Of a stretch of 64,000 nt of DNA, positions 22,498 to 33,454 are shown piece by piece. How positions within the stretch are numbered: the stretch's first letter is position 1; each line of letters begins with the position of its first letter. Below the pieces are notes generated by a model that did no database searches, was not told the origin of the DNA, and was given only the letters and a program-made list of their open reading frames with translations. Source of the DNA: Aricia agestis (taxonomy: Eukaryota; Arthropoda; Insecta; Lepidoptera; Lycaenidae). The stretch spans positions 6,520,001-6,584,000 of the forward strand of contig NC_056420.1 of assembly GCF_905147365.1 (NCBI RefSeq), read 5' to 3'. The position numbers and the translations under genes were made by a program.

Positions 22498-22683
22498 AAC
22501 CGGCTTAAAAAGAAGGAGGTTATGTATTTATGTTTGTGTTCGCATATCTCCGGCACTACCTCAGTCCGATATAAGTGATTCTTTTTTTGTTTGACCAGGT
22601 TTTGTTCAACTTACTGAATACTGCAAGTTTCATCACAATCCGTTCAATAGTTACTGAGATCGGGAATTTCGAATTTCGTCTTA
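22498..22683 (+). repeat. AACCGGCTTAAAAAG dispersed repeat
   Basis: Opens AACCGGCTTAAAAAGAAGGA and includes TATCTCCGGCACTACCTCAG and GTTACTGAGATCGG. It resembles the very common lepidopteran repeat starting AACCGACTTC, of which 28513 and 58344 hold another branch. Confidence 0.5.
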
Positions 22684-22998
22684 TCTCATATGTATATAAA
22701 ATTCTCGTGTCACAATGTTAGGCTGCATACTCCGAAACGGCTATACTGATTTTAACCAAATTTTATATGTATATTCAGTGGGTCGGAGAATCTGCCACTG
22801 GGTATTTTTTATATTGATAAGTGTATTTGTTGAATAAATAATAGTAAATTATTACAACTCGAGACTGACGGCGACCATTGTTTGTGCGACGGGATAGCGA
22901 TAGACGTTGCCATGGTGACATACTTATTTAGCCACTTCAATAAAATAATATGGGCGAAATACTTTATATGGCAAAGAAACGTTTGCCGGGACAGCTAG
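22684..22998 (+). mobile_element. non-autonomous Helitron-like element (AATTCTCGTGTCAC family)
   Basis: Starts TCTCATATGTATATAAAATT after an A and ends GCCGGGACAGCTAG before a T, matching Helitron termini. The inner phrases CTCGTGTCACAATGTTAG and ACGTTTGCCGGG are, as I recall, standard for this lepidopteran family. A minus-strand copy lies at 53925-54108. The near X-box GTTGCCATGGTGAC sits at 22915-22928. Confidence 0.75.
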
Positions 22999-23649
22999 TT
23001 CTATATAATTTCTTGTTACCCGATTACGTTGAAACTTAATCTAGAAGTGTTTTTAGCAGTATGAGTATGGTTGTTTATTTTAACTTTTACCGTAGCGCCT
23101 AAGTTACTGATCTGAATTAAATTGCAATAGATTTTTTATAACGACCCGTCGCGTCGAGTGGAATATATTTTAGCTTTTGATCATTTTGAAGGCTATAGAA
23201 CAGACCTTACTTTATTTAAATAAATAAATTAAGATCTGTAAATAATAACTATCAGTTAAACTCTAAACACCTTATTTACAAGACACAAAACAATCTACCT
23301 AAGAGTTAAAACTGTTTACAATAAAAAAGTCGCTTGTTAAACAGTCTGGAAACCTAAAAAGGGATAATAATAAATTATTTATAGCCTATAGGATCCGGTA
23401 GGAGAGATTATCCAGTGTAATATACAATATAATATACAGAAAATAATCCTCAGCGACAAAGGCATACCCAAAAACCGCGAGGGTAAGCTCCATGTATCTT
23501 TTTAATGGACACAAGGGCTGAAAATATATTACAGAATATTAATTAAAAATCTTACGTAATCTACTCGTGTGACAAACTTTTTGAGCCACAATAAAAAGGT
23601 TACTCTATAATACACTGAGAAGAAAATGGTTGAAATAAAATGTAATATA
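22999..23649. other. AT-rich stretch, nothing recognised
   Basis: No gene or repeat termini seen. Confidence 0.4.
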
Positions 23650-23923
23650 CAGGGTGTAACAAAACTAAGTAGTAAGTGATAATAGTTTAGACTTTAGAGT
23701 GTGCATGTGTTCCTTGTAGGTAGAGTTCACCATGAAAGTAGCAGCGCTGAAAAACCATTTTGTTTCATGATTTGTATGGGCAACCGCCCCGGTGTCACGA
23801 GATTTCCCATACTAATGTGAAGAAAAAAAATTGTTCTTTCAGCGCTGCTACTTTCACAGTGAACTCTATATATGGGACTCATACACTCCCTAAAGTATTA
23901 TCACTTTGTTGTGTTACACTCTG
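23650..23923. mobile_element. mariner-like MITE CAGGGTGTAAC, copy 1
   Basis: Inverted termini CAGGGTGTAACAAAACTAAG and an inner inverted pair around AAAGTAGCAGCGCTGAAA. Preceded by TA, followed by TT where TA is expected. Relatives: 30680, 47806 (complete with TA on both sides), 51247 and 54587. The 64-codon ORF at 23760 is read-through. Confidence 0.78.
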
Positions 23924-23970
23924 TTTAAATAAACAAAATAATGTTAACTTGTAATGTTGCCGGCAACTAA

Positions 23971-24139
23971 GGGTTGATTCAGACCACAACGCGACGAGGC
24001 GAGGCGAGGTGCGGCGCGGCATAAATTTGTATGGATTTGACAGATTTCAATTGCGCGAGACGTCTTGCAAATCTGTCAAATCCATATAAATTTAGAAATG
24101 CATAATATGTACGCGTCGCGTTGCGGTCTGAATCAACCC
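23971..24139. mobile_element. Harbinger-like MITE GGGTTGATTCAGACC
   Basis: 169 bp with inverted termini and an exact TAA duplication (23968-23970, 24140-24142). Shares the inner CGCGAGACGTCTTGCAAATC and the GAGGCGAGGCGAGG tract with 4899-5062, where the tract sits at the other end, so the two copies are in opposite orientation. Confidence 0.83.
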
Positions 24140-24327
24140 TAAGGTCGCAATTGGTTTATCGCGTGGGAGCTAGGAATGATAATAGATTTTATTATTCGTA
24201 GCGTGGGCGTCATACATTTTTGCGTTTAGCAACCAACGCTCATAATAATGATGACAACCTTTTAGATCGCCAAAACATTCGAATTCGGTTGTTGGTTTTA
24301 TGTAATTCCAACAGTAGTAATCTAAAT

Positions 24328-24946
24328 GAAGTCCGTGGTCCAGTGGTTTAGAGCGTCGCTCTTGACTCAGAGGTCGTGGGTTCAATTCCCGTGTTGGAAA
24401 CATGTTATTCCCACGTTGGAAACATGTTACTTCCAATACGTTTACGTTTATAATAATAATAATAATAATATCTATGGACGCTTCACACCACGTCAGTCTG
24501 GCCCCGTGCTAAGTACCTAAAGGACTTGTGTTACAGGTACCAGACAACGGAAATGTATTTAATACTTTTATACTATACATATATTTAAGATTTTTATTAT
24601 ATCATACACATATTTAATACACATCCAGACCCGGGAACATTGAAAACTTTTTGTTCCGTCGGCGGGATTCGAACCCGCGACCCCCGGCTTGAGCTACCGA
24701 TGCGCTCACCACTGAGCCACAGAGGTCGTTTGTCTGACAAGTAAGATGATCCATGTGTCGGATGGGCATGTAAAAGTCGGTCCTGCGCCTGATCTCTCGC
24801 CAGTCGTGTCAGTCGTCCGTCCGACTGGGTTTATGAGAGTAAAATTATAAAGAGAGAGAGAGAGAGAGTATTATGCGCACACACCCGGGAACTATAAAAC
24901 TACTCCTGCGTATCTGGCCTGGTTTGGTATCGGATTTATTATTATA
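24328..24946 (+). repeat. tRNA-derived SINE (family A), interrupted
   Basis: The head (24328-24439) carries TCCGTGGTCCAGTGGTTTAG and the B-box-like GGGTTCAATTCCCGTG; the GGAAACATGTTA block is present twice. A family B SINE occupies 24450-24729, after which the family A body resumes with GTCTGACAAGTAAGATGATC, through the (GA)n tract near 24852, to the TTATTATTAT tail. About 35 bp of the body (around CAGGCTGATCACC) is missing at the junction. Confidence 0.8.
24450..24729 (-). repeat. tRNA-derived SINE (family B) nested in family A
   Basis: Complete minus-strand copy: the (TAA)n tail on the left, ATCTATGGACGCTTCACACC, and the tRNA-like head ending AGAGGTCGT on the right with B box GGGTTCGAATCCCGCC. 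Confidence 0.82.
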
Positions 24947-25970
24947 ACCTAAGCGAAGTATTCTGAAAATGTAGCGTCGCGTCGCGTCACGATATTAACT
25001 GACCTTACAGAGGCAAGCATTGAAAAAAGTAAGGAAACGCGGATACAAGATTAGGTTAATCTCCTACAGTTGTATTACACGACACATAAATCCTAAAAGC
25101 TTTACGCTTTTGGGTGAATATTTTTAAAAGTGTGAGATATTTAAGGAAATGGTTTTGAAGCCACAGACATTTTGTTCTTTCGGGTACGAAAGTCCTTTTC
25201 TTGTTTGGGAACATGTCATAGCACCAAAAATAAATAGTTTGAACACCATTTACGTGTGCGTCTTTTTCTATTTTATGAAAATTACCAGGAAACGAGCGGA
25301 ATGATCACCTAATGGTAGCGGTGGCTATTAGGCTGCGTCCTACGGATATGCTACTCTTCAGACACGACGCCTCTGGAGTTGCAAGTTTAGTAATTCCTAA
25401 AAACTCTTACTAGACGCCCTTTTTTAAGGAAAAAAACATATTTTGTTGCCGGTGTTTTATGAATACATGGTAATGATTTGTATCATTGTTGCCGGGTTTT
25501 ATATGAATCCATGGTACTGATTCGTATCAAACAAAACCGATCACAGATCCACTTAAAAATATGACGCCAATATTTTATTCAATCCAATTTCCTTCCCTTA
25601 ATTCCGAAATAAGAAGTTCGCAACTTCTGTTTTCGCTTGGCCGGCTTTATAATCACGGTAGGTACTCTGAGCTCGCAAAAAAGGTCTCTGCGCGTAAGGG
25701 CCCTGCAGTTTGAAGAGGATTACAACCACAACAACTTGAAAACAAACAGTAAAAACTATTATGTTTTTTCACGATGTAAAAAAATATTTTTGGTTTTCAT
25801 TGTGTTTTTTATGCGAGCTTTGTAAAAACATATTCGGTAAAATATGGCATACAGAATAGTTTAAGTTGGTTTGGTACATGTTACGTACAAATTTGTAAAA
25901 AAATAAAAAACACAGTTAATTCAAAATAAATACTCTATCTATAACGTAGCTAATGTAGATCTTTTTGTAA
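24947..25970. other. AT-rich stretch, nothing recognised
   Basis: No gene. TGTTGCCGG near 25443 and 25489 starts a short imperfect direct repeat (about 46 bp apart) with GTTTTATGAATACATGG. Confidence 0.4.
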
Positions 25971-26330
25971 TTAGTCCATTTTGCTGAAATTTGGTATGGA
26001 GATACTTTGAGTCCCGGGAAAGGGCAATGGGTACTTTTGATCCCGGAAAATTGTACGGTACGGAGCATGGGCGTACCCAGGTTCTGGGCCAGGGAGAGGG
26101 CAAATTACCCATATTCTAGGGGGGGCAAAACACCCATATATTGGGCCAGGGGGAGGCAAACCAAATTTTTGATAAGCTAGGGTTTACAAAGAATAAAAAA
26201 TTAATAATTTTTAGTTGTGAAAATATAATAATAAAAGATAAAAGTACTAGATAATATACTTAGTAGGGACGTCAACATGATCCAGGGGGGGCAGCTGCCC
26301 CCATGGTAAGGAGTTGCGGGCGTCATCTAG
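25971..26330 (+). mobile_element. Helitron-like element split by another repeat
   Basis: The left part has TTTGGTATGGAGATACTTTG and TCCCGGGAAAGGGCA; the right part has GGAGTTGCGGGCGTCATCTAG followed by T. The middle is replaced by the GC-rich insert at about 26056-26308. Confidence 0.65.
26056..26308. repeat. insert with GGGGGGGC/GCCCCC motifs
   Basis: Begins ATGGGCGTACCCAGG and ends GGGGGGGCAGCTGCCCCC, with further GGGGGGGCAAAACACCC-type runs. A repeat I have seen widely in animal genomes, class uncertain. It interrupts the Helitron-like element. Confidence 0.5.
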
Positions 26331-26588
26331 TTGTTGAATATCTTTAAGTAAAATGTACTAATGAGATGTTTATTTTGGAACACTTCAATATTGAAATGCT
26401 GCTAAAAACGCTTCCAGTCAACCCTCTTCTGTTTAACATATGAGTGCCCTCCAAAAGTACTCACTTTAATGAAGCGACTCTTCACGTCGAGAGCACTAGA
26501 TAGGATGCTAAAATAAAAACTATTTCGATATTTTACTGCACTAAATTATTAATAGTTTCGTTAACAGATAAAATAAAAGATTTTCAAG
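26331..26588. other. AT-rich stretch, nothing recognised
   Basis: No gene or termini seen. Confidence 0.4.
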
Positions 26589-26644
26589 CATTTTCGAAAA
26601 AGAAGAAAGAGTGGTTCTACCACTCTTTCTTCTTTTTCGAAATG
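26589..26644. repeat. 26-bp hairpin with 3-nt loop
   Basis: The left arm (26589-26615) and right arm (26619-26644) pair fully apart from one extra T; stem core AAAAAGAAGAAAGAGTGGT. Its length resembles a miRNA precursor, but the near-perfect purine/pyrimidine stem and tiny loop do not. Confidence 0.82.
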
Positions 26645-27195
26645 TTGTACACGCAAAAAGAAATTGATATTTGTATATAAAACTTTACTAAATTATGTTT
26701 TTTTAAAATAGACATTGCTTATGGTCTATCTCACTATAAATTGTTTATTAATAATCATATTTTAATACAAGATAAACAACACATTTCCCAAACTGTACCC
26801 TTCAGAGATGGCTAAGATTTCACAAAAATAACTCAAAGATAAAATCTTCAGTTATTTATCATCTTAGAACTGTCATGGCAAGATCTTCATTTAATATTCA
26901 AACTTTTGATTTATTATTCTGAAATTAAAACATCTCAGGATATCTGTGACAGTGCAATATTGCTAAAAATGTCGGAAGTTGTAATAAATATTCAGTAACT
27001 TCGCTCTGAATAATATTACAGTTTGTAGTATCTTATTCAAAATAACTCTCTTAAACTTTTACTACGAAAAGATCTTAAAATATCACTGTGGATACAAATA
27101 TTTATTCAATTATTATTTGTCGTTCAGTCAAGCGACTTTAATTTTAGCGTAAATTCCATACAAGAGCAAATTATTAACTATATTAAAATATTATG

Positions 27196-27510
27196 TCACG
27201 GTTTAACCAGAGTAAACAGTAGGTACCACAGTATAGCAATATTAGTCCCTATTGTAACGAAACGCCTTTGATGTCGCACGATGCCGCCACCGATGTAGGT
27301 ACCGAGCAGATATGCCGGGGTTGCCACGGAACGGGAAATAAAATAAAATATTGTGTTTGTAATGCATAAGTCGTCATTAGTCGTTTTCGTTTCGTTTTTC
27401 AATGTACATTGCGCATGCGTAAAGTTAAAAATTAGTGTCAGTGCAATGAATAAGGAAACATATAAAAGTGACATAACTACATAAAAGTGTGGCCGGCGCC
27501 ATATTGCCAA
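27196..27510 (-). CDS. possible small membrane protein, unsupported hypothetical
   Basis: A 104-codon ORF with two hydrophobic stretches, roughly residues 9-29 (FYVVMSLLYVSLFIALTLIF) and the C-terminal ILWYLLFTLV, plus two potential N-glycosylation sites (NFT, NET). The start follows GGCAATATGGCGCC. I recognise no family, see no neighbouring exon, and ORFs of this size are expected a few times by chance in a window this long. It overlaps no identified repeat. Most likely spurious. Confidence 0.12.
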   Translation of the reverse strand: MAIWRRPHFYVVMSLLYVSLFIALTLIFNFTHAQCTLKNETKTTNDDLCITNTIFYFISRSVATPAYLLGTYIGGGIVRHQRRFVTIGTNIAILWYLLFTLVKP

Positions 27511-27602
27511 GAACTAAACATGGCGGTCTATAGTGATGGGACATTCGGTTGATACTTGTCGAGGATATCGATAAACTAAGATGAACGCTACGCTACGCTA
27601 TT

Positions 27603-27735
27603 TATCTATGAACGCTTCACACCACGTCAGTCTGGCCCTGTGGTAAGTACCTGAAGGACTTGTGTTACAGGTACCAGACAACGAAAATATATTTAATACT
27701 TTTATACTATGCATATATTTAAGATTTTTATTATA
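27603..27735 (-). repeat. tRNA-derived SINE (family B), tail fragment
   Basis: Contains ATCTATGAACGCTTCACACC, GACTTGTGTTACAGGTACC and TATTTAAGATTTTTATTATA, then stops before the tRNA-like head. Confidence 0.75.
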
Positions 27736-27796
27736 GTACGACCTATTTATAAATTTGGGGCTGATTCCCACCACTGCAGTGTGTCAGCTACGATCA

Positions 27797-27994
27797 TAAT
27801 AGCTCCCACACCGGTTTCGGTGACGGTGGCCGGTTTTCATTGAAACTAGGCCAGCTACGCAGGAGTAATTATATAGTGCCCAAGTGAGTGCGCAGTACAC
27901 AAGAGCACTCCCTATTCCTTTACTCTCATAACCCAGTGGGATCTCCGACCTCCGAGTCAAGAGCCGCGCTCTATACCACTAGACCACGGAGGCG
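27797..27994 (-). repeat. tRNA-derived SINE (family A), internally deleted
   Basis: The tail (CACACCGGTTTCGGTGACGG) and the head (TAGACCACGGAGGCG) are joined at AACCCAGTGGGATCTCCGAC, losing about 150 bp including the B box. Flank and extent judged against 44231-44588. Confidence 0.75.
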
Positions 27995-28512
27995 ACTACA
28001 TAGGTATAGCTAATATCATACCGATGTTGTAGCCTGAGGGAGCTAATTCTGTCTTGAGACACGCAACGAAAATAATCAAAAGAAACGCTCGAAATCAGGA
28101 AGTATTCATCTTTGACTTTTGTGAAAGGTACAAAAATACCACGAGAATAAAAATGACACAGAAAAACAAAATAGATCGCACAGTTTTGTTTTTGCTACAA
28201 AATCGAACGAGTAAATAATACGTTTTTGATGGCTTTCCGAACGCTCTGTATATGATGAAGCTTTTTCTTATTGTGTCCTTGTCAAAATGACTGATCTATC
28301 TGTATCGGAGAAAATTGAATCATTGAGTTATCTAACTTATGAAATACCCGATAGTTTGTATGTTGTGGCATTCCTTTATTTCTTTATTATATTAGCAATC
28401 AGTATATTATCGTTTACGGCCCTAGCCAATTACCCAGTCTTCAAACTAATATACAGATTTCGATTAAATTTATAACAAATATAGGGTAGGCCATGGTAAA
28501 GGACTATATATG

Positions 28513-29085
28513 CTCCTTTTTAACCGACTTCCAAAAAACGAGGACGTTATATATTCGGCTGTGGATTTTTTTTGTATGTTCGACCACTACTCCGCCGTTT
28601 GTGAACCGATTTTCAAAATTTTTGTTTTGTTATATTAAGTTTCATTCCAATTTGGTCCCATTTTCACAAAAGTGGTGATCTGATGATGGGATCCATGAGT
28701 AATCGAGGAAACTCCTCAAAATTTATATGGAAACATATGGTGATTTTGGTTTTATGAGAAGCAACCTAAGCATATGCTACCAAAACGTAAGATTTTGCAC
28801 CAAGCTATACTATGGTTCCGAAGATACTAAGAGAACTCCGGATTCCTTTTAGATCTTCATAATTTTGAAGTCGGTGCCATTTCCAAAAGTTTCAAATATT
28901 CTGTCAGAGAATTAAAGATTCAGCTATCTGGTACCGACTTCAAAATGATGAAGATTGAGTACAGAAATAGTTGAGGTTTAGCCGAATTCGGAAAAAGGCA
29001 CTATTAGATAGGAAAAATTATTTAATACTTTTGAGTTCATATTATAAGGATATTATTATTGTTTTAACCTTGGAAGTCGGTTTTA
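28513..29085. mobile_element. AACCGACTTCCAAAAA element
   Basis: Ends TTTTAACCGACTTCCAAAAA and, inverted at the right, AAAACCGACTTCCAAGG, so it looks like a DNA element of about 570 bp. Includes CTCCGCCGTTTGTGAACCG, shared with the fragment at 58344-58500. No transposase; the ORF at 28493-28678 is read-through. Confidence 0.55.
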
Positions 29086-29198
29086 ATTTTTTGTTAAAAA
29101 TAATCCAGTCCAGGCTTCATTAATGTTCCGGGCAAATGTTTCCGCGAGATTCCACTGCGTGTGAGTCACCGACAACGCAGTGCAGTGTATAAAGCATA

Positions 29199-29495
29199 AA
29201 GTTAATATAGGTACCTAGCGGAATAGAGAAACAAAGGCCTGAGCAAGAGAGATGTCACTATCAGTTACACTGCGTGTTACAAAGAGGCGTGTGATACATG
29301 ACAGCAGCACTCTTTTTTTGACGTCCAGTCAGCACGTGCCGCACGTTGACAATTTAATCTCATAGAATTCATGTTCAAAATCGCAATGCTTGTGTAAGCG
29401 TATACGTACACATATTTTTCACACAGATGAAAACCAATTTCGGTTTCGTTTGACAGCTCAAGATTGTTGCTCTATTCCGCTAGGTATATTAACTT
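29199..29495. mobile_element. non-autonomous inverted-repeat element CCTAGCGGAATAGAG
   Basis: The termini AAGTTAATATAGG with ACCTAGCGGAATAGAG on the left pair with CTCTATTCCGCTAGGT and ATATTAACTT on the right, differing by a 3-base insertion. Body GC-moderate, no coding capacity; the 68- and 62-codon ORFs run across its right edge. Confidence 0.65.
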
Positions 29496-29962
29496 TATGG
29501 TGGAACGGTAAAGGGTGTAACGCTACTGTGAGAAGACTGCCACTTTCCACGACTGCCATTATGTATTTTGGGAAGGTCAACATAAAATATACCTAATGGG
29601 CTCGCATTAAACGTACTGTCATCGCGTGTGGCCCACACACATGCGTGCGCACCCCTCCTGAATAATTTACTGGACCCCGCCAAGTTTGTTTTTCAGCAAC
29701 ACTAATGTCCGTCATACATTCGCGAACCTTGTTAGAAACTCGAGTATGAGGGTTGATTTTTGGAGTGGTAAAGTAAGTCTGAACGATCTGGCCTGGTCTT
29801 AATATTTAGATAATAATGATTTTTCTAAATCGTGATCAATCATCAAAGATGCTGTTCTTTTTGTCTGTTTTGTCAAAACATTGTATCTTAAGTACGAGTG
29901 TATATCAAAGATTATGTCTATGTTTTGTGGCAAAGTTGCCGCATCACCAAAATGTTTACAGG
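29496..29962. other. unique stretch, nothing recognised
   Basis: No gene or repeat termini seen. Confidence 0.4.
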
Positions 29963-29999
29963 TAAAAGAAGTCTATGGTTTTACCATAGGCTTCTTTTA
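29963..29999. repeat. 17-bp hairpin with TTT loop
   Basis: Stem TAAAAGAAGTCTATGGT pairs with its complement, one mismatch, loop 29980-29982. Confidence 0.75.
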
Positions 30000-30609
30000 T
30001 TTTAGCTCTAATCATTTTCGAGGAAAAATTAATTTACGACCACCAGGGCATTTAATCTATTGCTTAATATTTAAAGAACATATTTTAAGGAAAAATAATG
30101 TTAATTGAATATTATCAATTTAAATACTACTACTACTATTTCGTGTACTTTTTTGACAAATATTATATTGACTATCTTACATAGCTCTTCAGAAGAGAAT
30201 GTAAGTGTTAAACAATTAATTATCAATATAAGTATGATGACAAATATGTTGACTAACTGTAAGTCTATACAGACAGTCTACAAAAGATTATGTAAGTGTT
30301 GTACGGTCGAAGGCGTAGTCGTAACTTGTATGTATACAGGTCATGCATTGTCCGAGATACTGGGCATGTATGAATAAGTAAGTGTGTGAGAATAACATAC
30401 AACAAACACCAACAATATAGGGATAATCAGAGTAAGTTTGGAAATAGGGTAAATCCTTAAAGTTACCAAATCAGTATTTTGTTACCTGGCAACATAGTGG
30501 GATACGTTCCTTTGCTGTGCTGCTGAGCACTTTATTGCCAGATAAAATGAATTATCACAAAAATTTAATTGTTAGATTAAGTTTTCATCTTAAATATAAT
30601 TAATTGAAC

Positions 30610-30663
30610 CTTTTATCAGTCTTCAGAGCATATCCGAAGATATGCTCTGAAGACTGATAAAAG
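30610..30663. repeat. perfect 25-bp inverted repeat
   Basis: Arms 30610-30634 and 30639-30663 are exact complements, loop CGAA; inner stem TCAGTCTTCAGAGCATATC. Sits 16 bp before a mariner-like MITE. Confidence 0.88.
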
Positions 30664-30679
30664 TCTTTATTATAACATA

Positions 30680-30895
30680 CAAGGTGTAAGAAAACTAAGT
30701 AATAATACTTTAAGGTGTGTATTAGTAGTGTATAGACTAACTTTTATTTAACTTTTGTATGGGAAATCTCATGACGCGAGGCGCTTGACCAAACAAACCG
30801 CAAAAAAATTTGCCTTTCAGAGCTGCTACTTTCACAGTGAACTGTATATCGGGGACCCATACACACCCAAAAGTATTATCTCTTAGTTCAATTAA
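30680..30895. mobile_element. mariner-like MITE CAAGGTGTAAG, decayed
   Basis: Left end CAAGGTGTAAGAAAACTAAG after TA; inner TTTCAGAGCTGCTACTTTCA and CACACCCAAAAGTATTATC as in 47806-48060. The right terminus is lost. The 113-codon minus ORF at 30737-31078 and the 60-codon plus ORF are read-through. Confidence 0.65.
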
Positions 30896-30899
30896 AACG

Positions 30900-31554
30900 A
30901 GCTCTAGAGATGCTTTGAGTCTTGATATAGGACATGATACAGTATTTATCCCCATAAACGTTTTTTTGCAACATCTAGAGAAAATAATGTAAATTGCATA
31001 TTCATAACACACACTATGAAACAGCTGTATAATTAAACAAAAAAGGCTTCGCAGGTTCGCCACTCTCACACAGAACAAAGAGTGGAGAATTGCGTGGAAG
31101 TGAAATATTAAAACGCCGAAAAATTTACAAAGACAAGGAAATGTCTAGCTTTTTCGGGGCAGTTAAACAGTGTTTTGTTTTATGTAGGAGCAGCATACGC
31201 CCATAATTTGGTGAAGTTTAATACGAATATGTTGTTAAAGGATTCATATGCATAGATTTTTCTTTACTTACTTTATATGATCGCACGACGAACGCAATAG
31301 AAAATGTCGCAGATATTAAGTTCTTTTTTGTGGTCTTATCAATAAGTAAGACCGCTATAAGAAATTTAATTGGAAATTAGCAGTTCCTTTGTGTCGTCTT
31401 TCCATGTCAATTGTTTTAGGATAACTTTATTGTGTATGTACCTACAATAAATGTTAAATAAATAAGAATAAATAAAATAAGTGTAACGTTATAGCAAACA
31501 AGACATTGGTTTGGTGTATGAGTCGTACATAGCGTCAAAAAATTATAATTGGAG
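30900..31554. other. AT-rich stretch, nothing recognised
   Basis: No gene. Simple AT-rich sequence. Confidence 0.4.
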
Positions 31555-31722
31555 GTAACCGATGGACAGATACGCAAACCGATGAATCGATTTTGGTGAA
31601 ATTTATTATGGAGATACTTTAAGTCCCGGGAAAGGACATGGGATACTTTTAATCCCGGAAAAAAGTACGGTTCCCACGTCACGTACGAATTTTCGCGAAA
31701 CGGAGTTACGTGCTTCATCTAG
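31555..31722 (+). mobile_element. Helitron-like element, 5' part lost
   Basis: Includes TTTTGGTGAAATTTATTATG and TCCCGGGAAAGGACATGGG and ends TTCATCTAG before T. The 100-codon minus ORF at 31416-31718 is read-through. Confidence 0.65.
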
Positions 31723-32020
31723 TACTTATTTTAGATTGATTTTAGTAGAGTTAAGTTTATTTCTTTATACTTTAATAGTTTCACTCCATGAAAGGTAAAT
31801 TGAGTTAGACAAGCGTTGCGAACTTAAATTAACCGTTAATGACTTAATCGTTGGTTAAAATAAACTTAAGTGGATTAAGCTTTCATCTTATTTAGTACCC
31901 TGTTCTGACGTGAACAAACTTTAGACTATAAGTTGATCCAACTTTATTATAAAGGCATCAAAATATCTCTCTTGCTAGTGTCTAAGGTTTTTTGATCGGA
32001 GTTTGTCAACGTTCCAACAT

Positions 32021-32215
32021 CCATACTAACATTATAAATTCGAAAGTGTGTCTGTCTGCCTGTTACCTCTTCACGCCCAAATAGCTGAACCGATTCTGCT
32101 TACATTTGATACGTACATAAAGTTTTGTGATAAAAGTTTGTGAGAAGATTAGTGCCGAAAAAGTACCTACAAAGGATATTTTTATCCTAAAAAATGTAGG
32201 TTCGTACCTACAAGT
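32021..32215 (+). mobile_element. Helitron-like 5' end
   Basis: Starts TCCATACTAACATTATAAAT after an A, followed by CGAAAGTGTGTCTGTCTGCC and CCTCTTCACGCCC, then diverges. Its 3' end is not obvious; the CTAG at 34134 is one candidate. Confidence 0.55.
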
Positions 32216-32661
32216 CTATTTTTACCAAAACTTGACTATGAAAGGACGCAAGATTCACGTTTTGTTGTAAATTGGACAATATTTTGAGAAAGCTAGAGTC
32301 GAATGTCCATTGTAAACACTTTTATGTATATTGTCATCGACAATTAACATTTATATAATATGCCACGCCTCCTTTCGTCTCGTTTGTGTGAATTGGCCCT
32401 ATTAACTATCGAAATCTATAATATCTATAATATAATAAAATCGTGAGAGACTCAATTCTGTACATTGAATATTTTTGAAAAATAATACTTCTAACGTGAT
32501 CTACAATCGATATGGAAGCCAGAAATATACTTTTTAGAATTTTTGTCTGTTTGTCTGTATGTCTGTCCGGGATAAACTCCGAAAGTACTGGATGGATTTA
32601 CTTCAAATTTTGCACGAATATTACTTAGAGGTCGGGTCAACACATAGGCTATATATTATTA

Positions 32662-33412
32662 CTAGCTGTTGCCCGCGACTTCGTCCGCGTGGACTTCAGT
32701 TTATAGCGCGCGATGTCAACAAAATTGGTGTCAAAAGCTTTTATAAAAAAACCCTGGTACCCATTAAATCAATACAGCTGTGCAGTGTGCAAACAATAAG
32801 TACTTCATTTTTGTATGTTAAACTTTATATATTATGCCAAATTTTAAAGCTTATTTAGCCCCCCCAATTACACAACTTTACCCATAAACTATTTATCATT
32901 GATAGGTTTAGCCCCAATTTCACCAACGTCTGTTAGTGTTAACAGCTTGTTAAAATATCCTGTCTTCTCTTTCATTCATATGAAAAACGAAACAGCTAAC
33001 GTGATACTAATTCGAGCATTAACTTTAACAGTCGTTGGTGAAATTTGGTATTAAGGTTACGTCACTGCCTGCACAGATAAAGTACTGAGTTATTTAATAC
33101 CGTAGAATAGATATAACAATCGAAAAAAATCGAGACTTAAATGTAAGATGATACCACCTCTTATAGAAAGACTTTTGAGCAAGCGTCAGCGCGATGTAGA
33201 AGACGCACGGCGCCATCTATTATGAATTTTTTGAACAAATTTACGACCCTTACAACCCTTTTTTCCAGTAAAAAAGTAGCCTATGTCCTTTCTCAGGCTT
33301 TAGACTATCAGTATACAAAATTTCATTACAATCGGTTCGGTAGTTTTGGCGTTTGGCGTGAAAGCGAGACTGACAGACAGAGATACTTTCGCATTCATAA
33401 TATTAGTACAGA
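32662..33412 (-). mobile_element. non-autonomous Helitron-like element, complete
   Basis: On the minus strand it starts TCTGTACTAATATTATGAAT, continues GCGAAAGTATCTCTGTCTG and GAGAAAGGACATAGGC, and ends GCGGGCAACAGCTAG, with A before and T after. 751 bp, no Rep/helicase gene. It holds a Harbinger-like MITE at 32911-33050. ORFs at 32559-32858 and 33222-33458 are read-through. Confidence 0.78.
32911..33050. mobile_element. Harbinger-like MITE CCAATTTCACCAACG nested in the Helitron
   Basis: Inverted termini CCCCAATTTCACCAACG and TACCAAATTTCACCAACG, flanked by TTA at 32908-32910 and 33051-33053. Confidence 0.7.
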
Positions 33413-33454
33413 TTATGTGCACACTGCACAGCTGTTTTTGGGTATTTTGATTAA

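Noticed and set aside
26589..26644. microRNA precursor
   Set aside because: The stem is a low-complexity purine/pyrimidine run with a 3-nt loop and one bulge, unlike metazoan pre-miRNAs; no expression data.
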